DNA of 7,792 bases from Actinomycetes bacterium. Lineage in GTDB: Bacteria > Actinomycetota > Actinomycetes > Actinomycetales > Cellulomonadaceae. Positions 1 to 5,769 of this stretch are shown here, piece after piece (positions within the stretch are counted from its first letter, which is position 1; the number at the start of each line of letters is the position of its first letter). The stretch is taken from NCBI GenBank assembly GCA_023389545.1, contig JAEWEI010000225.1:1-7792 (forward strand), written 5' to 3'. The notes beneath the pieces are model-generated. The model was not told the origin of the DNA, made no database searches, and was given only the letters and a program-made list of their open reading frames with translations. A program made the translations under genes and the position numbers.

Positions 1-518
1 GTGGTGAGCAGCCGCGCCGTCATGTCGGCGCGCTCGAGCGAGCGGCCCAGCACCATGAACTGCCAGGTGTCGTCCCGGGAGGTCACCGAGTCGACGAGGC
101 CCGCGACGATCGCGGCGCGCTCGCGCACCCAGGTGAAGTAGTCGTGCGGGCGGCCGGGACGGACCTGGGCGGGCAGCTGGTTCCAGGTCGTGTTGAGGCA
201 CTCCCACAACTCGGTGGACACCGTCTCGCGGGCGCGGCGGGCGTTCTCGCGCGCGGCCGTCAGCGCGCCGGCGATCGACGCCGGCGCTCGGCGGTCGTAG
301 GCGAGCATGTCGAGCACCAGCTCGCGTCCCACCCGCACCCCGGCTGGGAAGTCGGTGCGGTCCATCACCGACAGCAGCGAGCGGCACGCCAGGTCGTCGT
401 CGGACCACGGGTCCTCGAGCAGGTTCTGCAGGTGCACGTCGAGCAGCCGCGCCGTGTCGTCCGCGCGCTCCACGTAGCGGCCGATCCAGAACAACGACTC
501 GGCGATCCGGCTCAGCAC
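1..518 (-). CDS. Alpha-E domain protein (DUF403), 5' part only
   Basis: This is the N-terminal 172 residues of an alpha-E (DUF403) protein; the gene runs off the left edge. The reading begins MLSRIAESLFWIGRYVERAD, a very typical alpha-E opening, and continues with DDTARLLDVHLQNLLEDP and later LGRSLERADMTARLL, the second copy of the R.xERAD.TARLL helix motif. The GTG start at 518 lies inside the end of the upstream ATP-grasp gene; the GTGCTGA sequence gives a 7-base overlap, so the two are almost certainly co-transcribed and translationally coupled. In many bacteria these two genes form a conserved module, often followed by a transglutaminase-like gene, linked to formation or modification of a peptide or amide product. 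The exact chemistry is unsettled. A transglutaminase gene would be expected just outside the window. The family call is firm; the function is only known at module level. Confidence 0.93.
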   Translation of the reverse strand, partial: MLSRIAESLFWIGRYVERADDTARLLDVHLQNLLEDPWSDDDLACRSLLSVMDRTDFPAGVRVGRELVLDMLAYDRRAPASIAGALTAARENARRARETVSTELWECLNTTWNQLPAQVRPGRPHDYFTWVRERAAIVAGLVDSVTSRDDTWQFMVLGRSLERADMTARLLT

Positions 519-2110
519 GGGCCTTCCCGCGTCTCGGGCCGCTCGGCGAGCGCCTGCTGCTGCTGGCTCGCCTGCGCGTGCAGGTCGTCCGTGGGGTTGG
601 CGTCGATCGGCACGGGGGAAGCGGCCTGGGCCCGCGGCGTTGCGGCGGCCGGTGGCGCGCTCGGAGCGCCCCGCCGCGCGGCGTCGCCGAGCACCCAGGT
701 GTCCTTCGAGCCGCCGCCCTGCGAGCTGTTCACGACGAGCTGCCCCTCGGGCAGCGCGACCCGCGTCAGGCCGCCCGGCAGCACCCACACCTGCTCGCCG
801 TCGTTCACCGCGAACGGGCGCAGGTCCACATGCCGCGGGCGCAGGGTGTCGCCGATCAGCGTGGGCACCGTGGACAGCTGCACCACGGGCTGGGCGATCC
901 ACCCGCGCGGATCGGCCAGCAGTCGCGCCCGCAGCGCGGCGAGCTCGCGGCGGCTCGCCTGCGGGCCCACCACGAGCCCCTTCCCCCCGGATCCGTCCAC
1001 CGGCTTCACCACCAGCTCGTCGAGCCGGTCGAACACCTCCTCCAGGGCGCCTGGGTCCTCCAACCGCCAGGTGTCGACGTTCGCGAGCAGCGGCTCCTCC
1101 CCCAGGTAGTACCGGATCAGGTCGGGCAGGTAGGTGTAGACCAGCTTGTCGTCGGCCACGCCGTTGCCCACCGCGTTCGCGATCGTCACGGCGCCGGTGC
1201 GCGCGCACGTCATGAGCCCCGGGCTGCCAAGCAGCGAGTCGGACCGGAACGCGACCGGGTCGAGGAAGTCGTCGTCCACCCGCCGGTAGACCACGTCGAC
1301 GCGCCGTCGCCCCTTGGTGGTGCGCATCCACACCCGGCCGCCCGCGCAGAACAGGTCCCTGCCCTCGACCAGCTCGACGCCCATGGTCCGCGCGAGCAGC
1401 GAGTGCTCGAAGTACGCGCTGTTGTGCACCCCGGGGGTGAGCACCACCACCGTGGGGTCGTCGACGCCGGACGGAGCCGCAGCGGTCAACGCCGCCAGGA
1501 GCCGGCGGGGGTAGTCCTGCACCGGGCGGATGCGCAGGGTCGCGAACAGCTCGGGGAAGGTCCGCGCCATCGCGCGGCGGTTGGACAGGACGTAGCTGAC
1601 GCCGCTGGGCACCCGCACGTTGTCCTCGAGCACCCGGAACGTGCCCGCCTCGTCGCGGATCAGGTCGATCCCGGAGACGTGCACGCGCACGCCGTTGGGC
1701 GGCTGGATGCCGCGGGCCGCCCGGTGGAAGTGCGTGGAGGAGACGATCAGCCCGCGCGGCGCCACACCGTCCGCGACGGCCTTCTGGGGGCCGTAGACGT
1801 CGGCGAGGAACGCCTCGAGCGCACGCACCCGCTGCGCCACGCCGGGCGCGACCTGGTCCCACTCCTGACTGGTCAGCACGCGGGGCGCGACGTCGAGCGG
1901 GAACGGCCGCTCCTCGCCGGCGAGGTCGAAAGTGACCCCCTCGGCCAGGTACGAGCGGGCGAGCGCCTCGGCTCGCGCGCGCAGGTCGTCGGCCGAGAGC
2001 TGCGCCAGCGCCGAGTGCACGTTGCCGTAGGCGGGCCGCACCTCGCCGCCGCGGTCGAGCATCTCGTCCCAGGCGAGGCCGACCGGGTAGTCGTCGAAGA
2101 GGTCCGCCAT
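512..2110 (-). CDS. Circularly permuted type 2 ATP-grasp protein (DUF404/DUF407)
   Basis: This complete 532-residue protein belongs to the circularly permuted ATP-grasp family, thought to join a carboxylate to an amine at the cost of ATP; the substrates are unknown. Family landmarks in order are PAYGNVH (26-32), VLEDNVRVPSG (160-170), PGVHNSAYFEH (226-236), YRRVDDDFLDP (275-285), NGVADDKLVYTYLP (316-329), the nucleotide-binding VKPVDGSGGKG (368-378), DLRPF (429-433), LPGGLTRVA (444-452) and NSSQGGGSKDTWVL (461-474). The core ends near residue 475. It is followed by a disordered tail of about 55 residues rich in Ala, Pro and Gln, with a QQQQ run, that precedes the overlapping alpha-E gene. The start is ATG at 2110; a TACGTT box lies 6 nt upstream, which suggests a leaderless transcript, though a GAGAGGGG tract about 12 nt upstream could also serve as a ribosome site. 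No signal peptide is visible, so it should be cytoplasmic. Confidence 0.95.
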   Translation of the reverse strand: MADLFDDYPVGLAWDEMLDRGGEVRPAYGNVHSALAQLSADDLRARAEALARSYLAEGVTFDLAGEERPFPLDVAPRVLTSQEWDQVAPGVAQRVRALEAFLADVYGPQKAVADGVAPRGLIVSSTHFHRAARGIQPPNGVRVHVSGIDLIRDEAGTFRVLEDNVRVPSGVSYVLSNRRAMARTFPELFATLRIRPVQDYPRRLLAALTAAAPSGVDDPTVVVLTPGVHNSAYFEHSLLARTMGVELVEGRDLFCAGGRVWMRTTKGRRRVDVVYRRVDDDFLDPVAFRSDSLLGSPGLMTCARTGAVTIANAVGNGVADDKLVYTYLPDLIRYYLGEEPLLANVDTWRLEDPGALEEVFDRLDELVVKPVDGSGGKGLVVGPQASRRELAALRARLLADPRGWIAQPVVQLSTVPTLIGDTLRPRHVDLRPFAVNDGEQVWVLPGGLTRVALPEGQLVVNSSQGGGSKDTWVLGDAARRGAPSAPPAAATPRAQAASPVPIDANPTDDLHAQASQQQQALAERPETREGPC

Positions 2111-2116
2111 GTCCGG

Positions 2117-2122
2117 AACGTA
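2117..2122 (-). promoter_or_regulatory. Candidate -10 box of the ATP-grasp/alpha-E operon
   Basis: On the minus strand the sequence TACGTT is followed by six bases and then the ATG at 2110. This is the spacing of actinobacterial leaderless promoters, where transcription begins at the start codon. No convincing -35 hexamer is seen. A direct repeat of TGTGAC lies further upstream and could be part of the control region. Confidence 0.4.
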
Positions 2123-2131
2123 CCCCTCTCA

Positions 2132-2148
2132 TGTGACGCGCGTGTGAC
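2132..2148. repeat. TGTGAC direct repeat with 11-bp period
   Basis: TGTGAC occurs at 2132-2137 and again at 2143-2148, one helical turn apart, in the short divergent intergenic region between the ATP-grasp gene and the PemK-like gene. Two half sites on the same face of the helix are a common design for a regulator, but with only two copies chance is possible. Confidence 0.35.
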
Positions 2149-2176
2149 ATCCCGGCCGCGGCCCGACGTCCGGTCC

Positions 2177-2182
2177 TAGGGT
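2177..2182 (+). promoter_or_regulatory. Candidate -10 box of the PemK-like gene
   Basis: TAGGGT is followed by six bases and then GTG at 2189, the same arrangement as in the divergent ATP-grasp promoter. It supports a leaderless transcript and favours 2189 over the GTG at 2183 as start. AGGG within the same box could alternatively act as a weak ribosome site for 2189. Confidence 0.45.
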
Positions 2183-2188
2183 GTGCGG

Positions 2189-2719
2189 GTGACCAACGGC
2201 AGATGGCGGCGCGTGCTCCGATCGGCGCTGCGACGCGCCGCCTCCCCCACCGCGACGACCGCCTCACGCCCGTCTCCTCCCGCGCCCGCCCCGCGCCGCT
2301 CGACCGGCGCCGGAGCGCCGGGCCGGCCGACTGCTCCCGGCGACTTCGACGGGACGGTTCGGCCGGAGTACACCCCCCGGCTCGACGGCGACGCCGATCC
2401 GGGCGAGATCGTGTGGACGTGGGTGCCCTTCGAGGACGACCCGTCGCGCGGCAAGGACCGCCCCGTGCTGGTGGTCGGCCGCGACGGCAGGTGGCTGCTC
2501 GCGCTGATGCTGTCGAGCAAGGACCACGACGTGGACGCCGCCGACGAGGCCCGGCACGGGCGGCGCTGGGTGGACATCGGCGCCGGCGCGTGGGACTCGC
2601 GCGGCCGGCCCAGCGAGGTGCGGCTCGACCGCGTGCTGCGCGTCGACCCCGCGGCCGTGCGCCGCGAGGGCGCTGTGCTCGACCGGAGGGTCTTCGACCG
2701 CGTCGTGCGCGCCTTGTGA
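2189..2719 (+). CDS. PemK/MazF-like protein without visible antitoxin
   Basis: This is a 176-residue protein. The first 55 or so residues are basic and Ala/Pro-rich with no recognisable fold. The rest resembles the small SH3-like barrel of PemK/MazF endoribonuclease toxins: GEIVWTWVPFEDDP (72-85), the hallmark KDRPVLVVGRDG (89-100), LMLSSKDHD (106-114), WVDIG (127-131) and PSEVRLDRVLRVDP (141-154), which matches the family's S-x-V...RV strand. In MazF proteins the Arg of the RPVLVV segment and a later Ser/Thr lie near the active site. No antitoxin-sized gene lies next to it: the left neighbour is divergent and the right neighbour is rpsT. It may therefore be a domesticated, non-toxic member; this subgroup occurs in actinobacteria without a partner. 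The start at 2189 is chosen from the upstream TAGGGT box; 2183 would add two residues. The fold call is good; RNase activity is not shown. Confidence 0.8.
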   Translation: MTNGRWRRVLRSALRRAASPTATTASRPSPPAPAPRRSTGAGAPGRPTAPGDFDGTVRPEYTPRLDGDADPGEIVWTWVPFEDDPSRGKDRPVLVVGRDGRWLLALMLSSKDHDVDAADEARHGRRWVDIGAGAWDSRGRPSEVRLDRVLRVDPAAVRREGAVLDRRVFDRVVRAL

Positions 2720-2741
2720 CACGCCGTTCAACTGCTAGGAT
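2714..2741 (+). promoter_or_regulatory. rpsT promoter
   Basis: TTGTGA (2714-2719) and TAGGAT (2736-2741) are separated by 16 bp, a good match to a housekeeping sigma factor promoter. The -35 box overlaps the stop codon of the PemK-like gene. Transcription would begin near 2747-2748, about 135 nt before the rpsT start codon. Confidence 0.65.
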
Positions 2742-2747
2742 AGGAAA

Positions 2748-2881
2748 TCGCGTGTCCGCCCAGGTCGGCGGGCACTCGTCCAGCTCCTCTCCGCGGGTAT
2801 CCCCACGCCCAAGTCCCGGCGCTGGACAAGCCCTCTACGACCTCATCGATCGCTCAGGCGAACACACCAGAAAGTCCACAC
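2748..2881 (+). ncRNA. Long rpsT leader with 5' hairpin
   Basis: The predicted 5' untranslated leader is unusually long for so small a gene. At its very start, 2752-2760 (GTGTCCGCC) pairs with 2767-2775 (GGCGGGCAC), giving a nine-pair stem with one G-U pair and a six-base loop. Ribosomal protein mRNAs often carry leaders through which the protein or the ribosome supply regulates expression, so an S20-responsive control is possible. I do not recognise a named leader family here, and the extent depends on the predicted start of transcription. Confidence 0.4.
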
Positions 2882-3142
2882 GTGGCGAACATCAAGTCTC
2901 AGATCAAGCGCATCGGCACCAACGAGAAGGCGCGCCTGCGCAACAAGGCGGTCAAGTCGGAGCTCAAGACGCACGTGCGTCGTGTCCGCGAGGCCGTCGC
3001 CGGTGGCGACAAGGAGGCCGCAGCGGCCGCCCTCGTGACCGCGTCGCGCAAGCTCGACAAGGCCGTGTCGAAGGGTGTCATCCACTCGAACCAGGCCGCG
3101 AACAAGAAGTCCGCGCTGGCGAAGTCGGTCTCGTCGCTCTGA
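2882..3142 (+). CDS. rpsT: 30S ribosomal protein S20
   Basis: This 86-residue protein binds 16S rRNA early in small-subunit assembly. It shows the whole S20 pattern: [21 protein letters not shown] at the N-terminus, then [37 protein letters not shown] and the near-invariant [18 protein letters not shown] end. The length is normal for the family. The start is GTG at 2882, with only a weak AGAAAG ribosome site at 2870-2875; weak or unusual starts on rpsT are also known elsewhere and fit translational control. It has its own promoter and ends 20 bases before a strong hairpin. The call is secure. Confidence 0.98.
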   Translation: MANIKSQIKRIGTNEKARLRNKAVKSELKTHVRRVREAVAGGDKEAAAAALVTASRKLDKAVSKGVIHSNQAANKKSALAKSVSSL

Positions 3143-3162
3143 CGAGCACCATCGAGGACCAA

Positions 3163-3198
3163 CGAAGGCGTCACCCCCCCTGCGGGGTGACGCCTTCG
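3163..3198. terminator. Bidirectional terminator between rpsT and the XRE regulator gene
   Basis: A perfect 15-bp stem, 3163-3177 (CGAAGGCGTCACCCC) with 3184-3198, encloses a six-base loop. It lies 20 bases after the rpsT stop and 22 bases after the stop of the convergent regulator gene, so it can serve both. There is no T-run, as is common in GC-rich actinobacteria. Confidence 0.85.
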
Positions 3199-3220
3199 CC
3201 ATGTCCGGCGGTCGCTGGGA

Positions 3221-4546
3221 TCACACCCCCGCGTTCCACACCTCCCGCAGGACAGCCGGTACGGCAGGCCTGATGCCCGCCTCGCGGAGAGCGCGGTCGA
3301 AGGCATGCGCTGCCCCCGCGACGTCCCCGTTCCCCATGAAGCGGTCGCCCAGCTCGCGCCAGGCAGCAGCCGACTTCCGGTTCGCGGACATCATGCCGAG
3401 CATGTCCGCGGCCCATCGGTACGCCCGCGTCGCTCCCGCGACGTCCTCCCGGGCGTGCAGCGCATCCCCCAACGCGAGCTGGGCGACCGCGGTCTCGAGG
3501 CGCGGCTGGTCTCCCAGCCGCGCGATGGCATCCCGTGCGCAGGCCTCGGCGAGCACCGGATCGTGCAGCACGAGGTGCGCGCGTGAGCGCTCGACGTCCA
3601 CGCGCGAGAGCTCGATCTCAGACCCGCCGGCGAGCAGCTCGGGGATCGCGCGATCGAGTTGGCGCAGCGCCTCATGCGGCTCCGAGGGGTCGCTGCGCAG
3701 CAGCAGCCAGGCGTAGTTGAGCCGCAGACGCGGAAGGTCGCGACCGCTGTCGCCCTCGCCCAGCAGCGCGAGAGCCCGCTCCGTGTAGCGCTGCGCGAGC
3801 TCGTAGTCCCGCCTGTGCTCGGCGACGACGGCGGCGTTCCAGTACACGCTGCCCCGGCCGCGGGCGCTGCCGATCTCCTCGGCCTGCCGGATCAGCTCGG
3901 CGGCGCGGTGCGTCGCGTACAGCAGGTCGCCGCGTTCCACGTAGGCCCAGAGCACCGTGGAGGCGAGCCGCAGGTACTCGTCGGCGCCGGCCAGCAGCGC
4001 TCCGTCGAGGTCGCGCAGCGTGCGCTCGCCGATCTCCACGGCCCGGTGCAGGTCACCGGCCTCGAGGTAGGACGCCACGAGCCCAGTCGCCACGATCGCG
4101 GAGTCCATGTGGTGGCCGCGGGCCCTGGCATCCTCGAGCAGCGGCTCGAGGATCGCGACGGACTCCTCCAGGTTGCCGAGCGACTCATGAGCCCGTGCCA
4201 GCGTCAGGAGCCCGTCGACGCGCAGGGCCTGGGTGACCGAGGAGAAGTCCAGGCGACCGAGCCGCGCGCATGCGGCGGTGGGCTCCCCGGAAGTCAGCTC
4301 GAGCTTGGCGTAGTCGACCTCGAGTTTCGTCCGCGCCTCGTTGGGCCCGTCGTCGCCGTGTTTGAGGTACTCGACCGTGGAGCCGAGCCGGGCGGCGAGC
4401 ACCGCGAGGGCGGCGTCGGTGGGCTCCCGGCGCCCCGCTTCGATCAAGGAGATGTAACTCGGCGAGAACGCATCCCCAGCCAGGGCGGTCTGCGACAGCC
4501 CGGCGGCGAGGCGTGCCTGGCGCACGCGGTCAGCGATCGTGGTCAT
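3221..4546 (-). CDS. XRE-family HTH regulator with TPR-like helical body
   Basis: This is a 441-residue cytoplasmic regulator. An XRE/Cro-type helix-turn-helix covers about residues 5-60: RVRQARLAAGLSQTAL, then SPSYISLIEAGRREPT (28-43) as the recognition and cap region, then LAARLGSTVEYL. Residues 70-430 are a string of Ala/Leu-rich helical pairs with TPR spacing, for example LARAHESLGNLEESVAILEP (116-135), GLVASYLEAGDLHRAVEIGE (155-174), WNAAVVAEHRRDYELAQRYT (236-255), LGDALHAREDVAGATRAYRW (359-378) and LGDRFMGNGDVAGAAHAFDR (399-418). HTH plus TPR at this length resembles RRNPP-type peptide receptors such as NprR, but many actinobacterial XRE-TPR proteins have no known ligand. The gene has its own -10 box (TAAAGT, 4555-4560) inside a 17-bp dyad, suggesting autoregulation. 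A secreted-peptide gene lies upstream in the same orientation. The fold call is firm; peptide sensing is inference. Confidence 0.9.
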   Translation of the reverse strand: MTTIADRVRQARLAAGLSQTALAGDAFSPSYISLIEAGRREPTDAALAVLAARLGSTVEYLKHGDDGPNEARTKLEVDYAKLELTSGEPTAACARLGRLDFSSVTQALRVDGLLTLARAHESLGNLEESVAILEPLLEDARARGHHMDSAIVATGLVASYLEAGDLHRAVEIGERTLRDLDGALLAGADEYLRLASTVLWAYVERGDLLYATHRAAELIRQAEEIGSARGRGSVYWNAAVVAEHRRDYELAQRYTERALALLGEGDSGRDLPRLRLNYAWLLLRSDPSEPHEALRQLDRAIPELLAGGSEIELSRVDVERSRAHLVLHDPVLAEACARDAIARLGDQPRLETAVAQLALGDALHAREDVAGATRAYRWAADMLGMMSANRKSAAAWRELGDRFMGNGDVAGAAHAFDRALREAGIRPAVPAVLREVWNAGV

Positions 4547-4551
4547 AAGTA

Positions 4552-4568
4552 GTCACTTTACCTGTGAC
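4552..4568 (-). promoter_or_regulatory. GTCA-N9-TGAC dyad over the XRE regulator -10 box
   Basis: On the minus strand GTCACAGGTAAAGTGAC has 5-bp arms (GTCAC/GTGAC) around an AT-richer centre. TAAAGT inside it (4560-4555) is a good -10 box 8 nt before the ATG at 4546, so the transcript would be leaderless or nearly so. No good -35 is seen. A protein bound here would block polymerase, which fits autorepression by the HTH protein. Confidence 0.6.
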
Positions 4569-4618
4569 CCGGCCCGATGGGGGTCGCCATTCGGGGGATT
4601 GTTACTGGACCGGAACAC

Positions 4619-4653
4619 AGAACGGACGTCGACACGCGGTCGACGTCCGTTCT
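4619..4653 (-). terminator. Terminator after the secreted-peptide gene
   Basis: A perfect 15-bp stem, 4619-4633 with 4639-4653, has a five-base loop (ACGCG on the plus strand). It begins 27 bases after the stop of the peptide gene. No T-run follows on the minus strand. It separates the peptide gene from the regulator gene downstream, so most peptide transcripts probably end here and the regulator relies on its own promoter. Confidence 0.75.
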
Positions 4654-4680
4654 CGGAGTGGCATCAGCTCGCCACCCCGC

Positions 4681-4815
4681 TCACTTCATGATGCGGCAGC
4701 ATCCCGTGGCGCCGGAGAACACGGTCACCTCTCCGGCGTGGGCGGCGGCGGAGGCGCCGAAGGTGAGGACCGAGGCGACGGCGAGGACGGAAAGGGCCTT
4801 CAGGGTGCGGGTCAC
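4681..4815 (-). CDS. Small secreted peptide with CysCys motif (44 aa precursor)
   Basis: This short gene begins at GTG 4815, preceded by a perfect AGGAG (4827-4823) at 7 nt spacing, the strongest ribosome site in the accessory region. That start gives 44 residues. The N-terminus is a classic Sec signal peptide: basic TRTLK, a hydrophobic stretch ALSVLAVASVLTFGASAAA, and a cleavage site after AHA (residues 25-27). The predicted mature product is GEVTVFSGATGCCRIMK, 17 residues with adjacent cysteines and a basic end. Longer in-frame readings to 4992 lack a ribosome site and would bury the signal peptide. It is preceded by a dyad-containing promoter and followed by a terminator, so it is a stand-alone gene lying directly upstream of the XRE/TPR regulator gene. 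I do not recognise a family. It could be a signalling pheromone, a small antimicrobial or a surface-acting peptide; the signalling role is inferred only from its neighbour and shared dyads. Confidence 0.75.
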   Translation of the reverse strand: MTRTLKALSVLAVASVLTFGASAAAHAGEVTVFSGATGCCRIMK

Positions 4816-4827
4816 GAGAGATCTCCT

Positions 4828-4843
4828 GTCACAGTGGACTGAC
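4828..4843 (-). promoter_or_regulatory. Second dyad (GTCA-N8-TGAC) in the peptide gene leader
   Basis: GTCA (4828-4831) and TGAC (4840-4843) are spaced by 8 bp, one shorter than the main motif. The site sits between the main dyad and the ribosome site, its centre about 21 bp (two helical turns) from that of the main dyad. It may be an auxiliary site for the same protein. Confidence 0.35.
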
Positions 4844-4848
4844 TTGCT

Positions 4849-4865
4849 GTCAAACATATAGTGAC
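4849..4865 (-). promoter_or_regulatory. GTCA-N9-TGAC dyad and -10 region of the peptide gene
   Basis: On the minus strand GTCACTATATGTTTGAC shares GTCAC-N8-TGAC with the dyad in front of the regulator gene. Its centre is strikingly AT-rich for this DNA and includes TATGTT (4858-4853), a plausible -10 box that would place the transcript start near 4846 and leave about 31 nt before the GTG. No -35 match is visible, which would fit a promoter needing an activator. Confidence 0.6.
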
Positions 4866-4902
4866 CAGCCGGGGCCCAGGAATCCAGCCGCCTCGCGCGT
4901 CT

Positions 4903-4919
4903 GGGGTGAACTGCACCCC
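4903..4919. repeat. Inverted repeat GGGGTG-N5-CACCCC
   Basis: Perfect 6-bp arms surround AACTG in the 189-bp divergent region between the peptide gene and the first EAL gene. It has operator-like size and lies about 45 bp upstream of the proposed peptide -10. It could bind a second regulator; no function is shown. Confidence 0.4.
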
Positions 4920-5004
4920 GAATGGGTGAGTCCTGCACATCATTCGCGCAGCTCGCCTGGGCGGTCGTCGATGGGCCCCCAGCCGACGTCACGCGGAAGG
5001 GCGA

Positions 5005-5769
5005 ATGTCACAAGGCCGTGTGTGTGCTGTCATAGATGCCATGACGCCAGAAGAGCACACCGCCGCCGCCCTGGCCGCAGCGGTGGAAGCCGCAGTCCCG
5101 GAGCGGCTCCGCGACGAGTGGGCACGGCACGTGGCCCGCGAACAGGTCCTGGTGGGCAGGCAGGGGATCTTCACCCGGCGCTTGCGTCCCTTCGGATACG
5201 AGTTCTCGTTCCGGCAGCCAGGGCCGCCACCGCCGACGACGAGCAGCTGGACCGCCCTGCAGCACGAGCGGGCCACCGCGCACGTGCTCCGCGCGACGTT
5301 CGGGCGCAGCGACCTCGAGCAGGCGGCGCACGGCAGATGGCTGTTCGTGCGCATGCCGCGCAGCTACCTGATGGGCGAACTGCCCATCCCCGCGCGCCCG
5401 GACCGGCTCGTCATCGAGATCGCCGACAACGTCGCGGTGGGGAGCGAGGTGGTCGCCGCGGTCCGGCGCCTGCGCGAGCGCGGCTTCCGCATCGCGATCC
5501 CCGGGTTCGTCAGCCGGCCCGACCAGCGCGCGCTGCTGCCGCACGCCGACTTCGTCAAGATCGACGTGCGGGACCTCGACGTCGAGGGGCGGCCAGTCGT
5601 CGAGCTGGCACGGTCCTACGGGGCCCTGCTCATCGCCGAGTTCGTCGAGGAGCGCTGGATGCTCAGTCACAGCCGTGACCTCGGCTTCGACCTGTTCCAA
5701 GGCAACCTCCTCGAGCGCGCGACAGTGCTCGACCGCTCGTCGTCCCGACTCGCCCGGCAGGCCGGTTGA
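5005..5769 (+). CDS. Stand-alone EAL-domain protein, degenerate active site (first of tandem pair)
   Basis: This 254-residue protein resembles the EAL half of YuxH-type EAL-HDOD proteins and has no HDOD domain. The domain runs from VLVGRQGIF (48-56) and GYEFSFR (64-70, the EAL-motif position) through RSYLMGELPIPARPDRLVIE (119-138), FRIAIPGFVSRPDQ (161-174), LLPHADFVKIDVRDLD (177-192), LLIAEFVEE (208-216) to GFDLFQGN (227-234). EAL phosphodiesterases split cyclic di-GMP using a metal site built from conserved Glu, Asn and Asp. Here the Asn position is Arg (FVRMP, 114-118) and the AspAsp loop is ProGly (166-167), so catalysis is unlikely. It may bind cyclic di-GMP or act as a protein-interaction partner. 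The start at 5005 follows GGAAGG (4995-5000), though that spacing is short; ATG 5041 is an alternative and lies in a dyad. The second EAL gene follows closely, implying an operon. Confidence 0.85.
   Translation: MSQGRVCAVIDAMTPEEHTAAALAAAVEAAVPERLRDEWARHVAREQVLVGRQGIFTRRLRPFGYEFSFRQPGPPPPTTSSWTALQHERATAHVLRATFGRSDLEQAAHGRWLFVRMPRSYLMGELPIPARPDRLVIEIADNVAVGSEVVAAVRRLRERGFRIAIPGFVSRPDQRALLPHADFVKIDVRDLDVEGRPVVELARSYGALLIAEFVEERWMLSHSRDLGFDLFQGNLLERATVLDRSSSRLARQAG
5029..5045 (+). promoter_or_regulatory. GTCA-N9-TGAC dyad at the start of the first EAL gene
   Basis: GTCATAGATGCCATGAC has 5-bp arms and the same 17-bp size as the two dyads near the regulator and peptide genes. Its right arm contains the ATG at 5041. 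If translation begins at 5005 the site lies just inside the coding region; if at 5041 it covers the start site. It could place the EAL pair under the same regulator. Confidence 0.45.

Noticed and set aside
578..2179. A 533-residue open frame on the plus strand opposite the ATP-grasp gene
   Set aside because: It lies antisense to a gene with clear family motifs, has the His/Arg/Gly-rich composition of a GC-driven shadow frame, and shows no domain.
2203..3273. A 356-residue plus-strand frame across the PemK-like gene and rpsT
   Set aside because: It overlaps two well-supported genes in another frame and its Arg-rich sequence has no recognisable family.
3659..4552. A 297-residue frame antisense to the XRE regulator gene
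   Set aside because: The minus-strand frame has a clear HTH and TPR-like repeats; the plus frame is a shadow without motifs.
4564..4861. Two short plus-strand frames across the regulator-peptide gap
   Set aside because: They read through a 15-bp terminator hairpin and the antisense of the peptide gene, and have no family resemblance.
4681..4992. A 103-residue version of the secreted peptide starting at 4992
   Set aside because: There is no ribosome site upstream, and it would place the signal peptide in the middle of the protein. The 44-residue version from 4815 has a perfect AGGAG at correct spacing.
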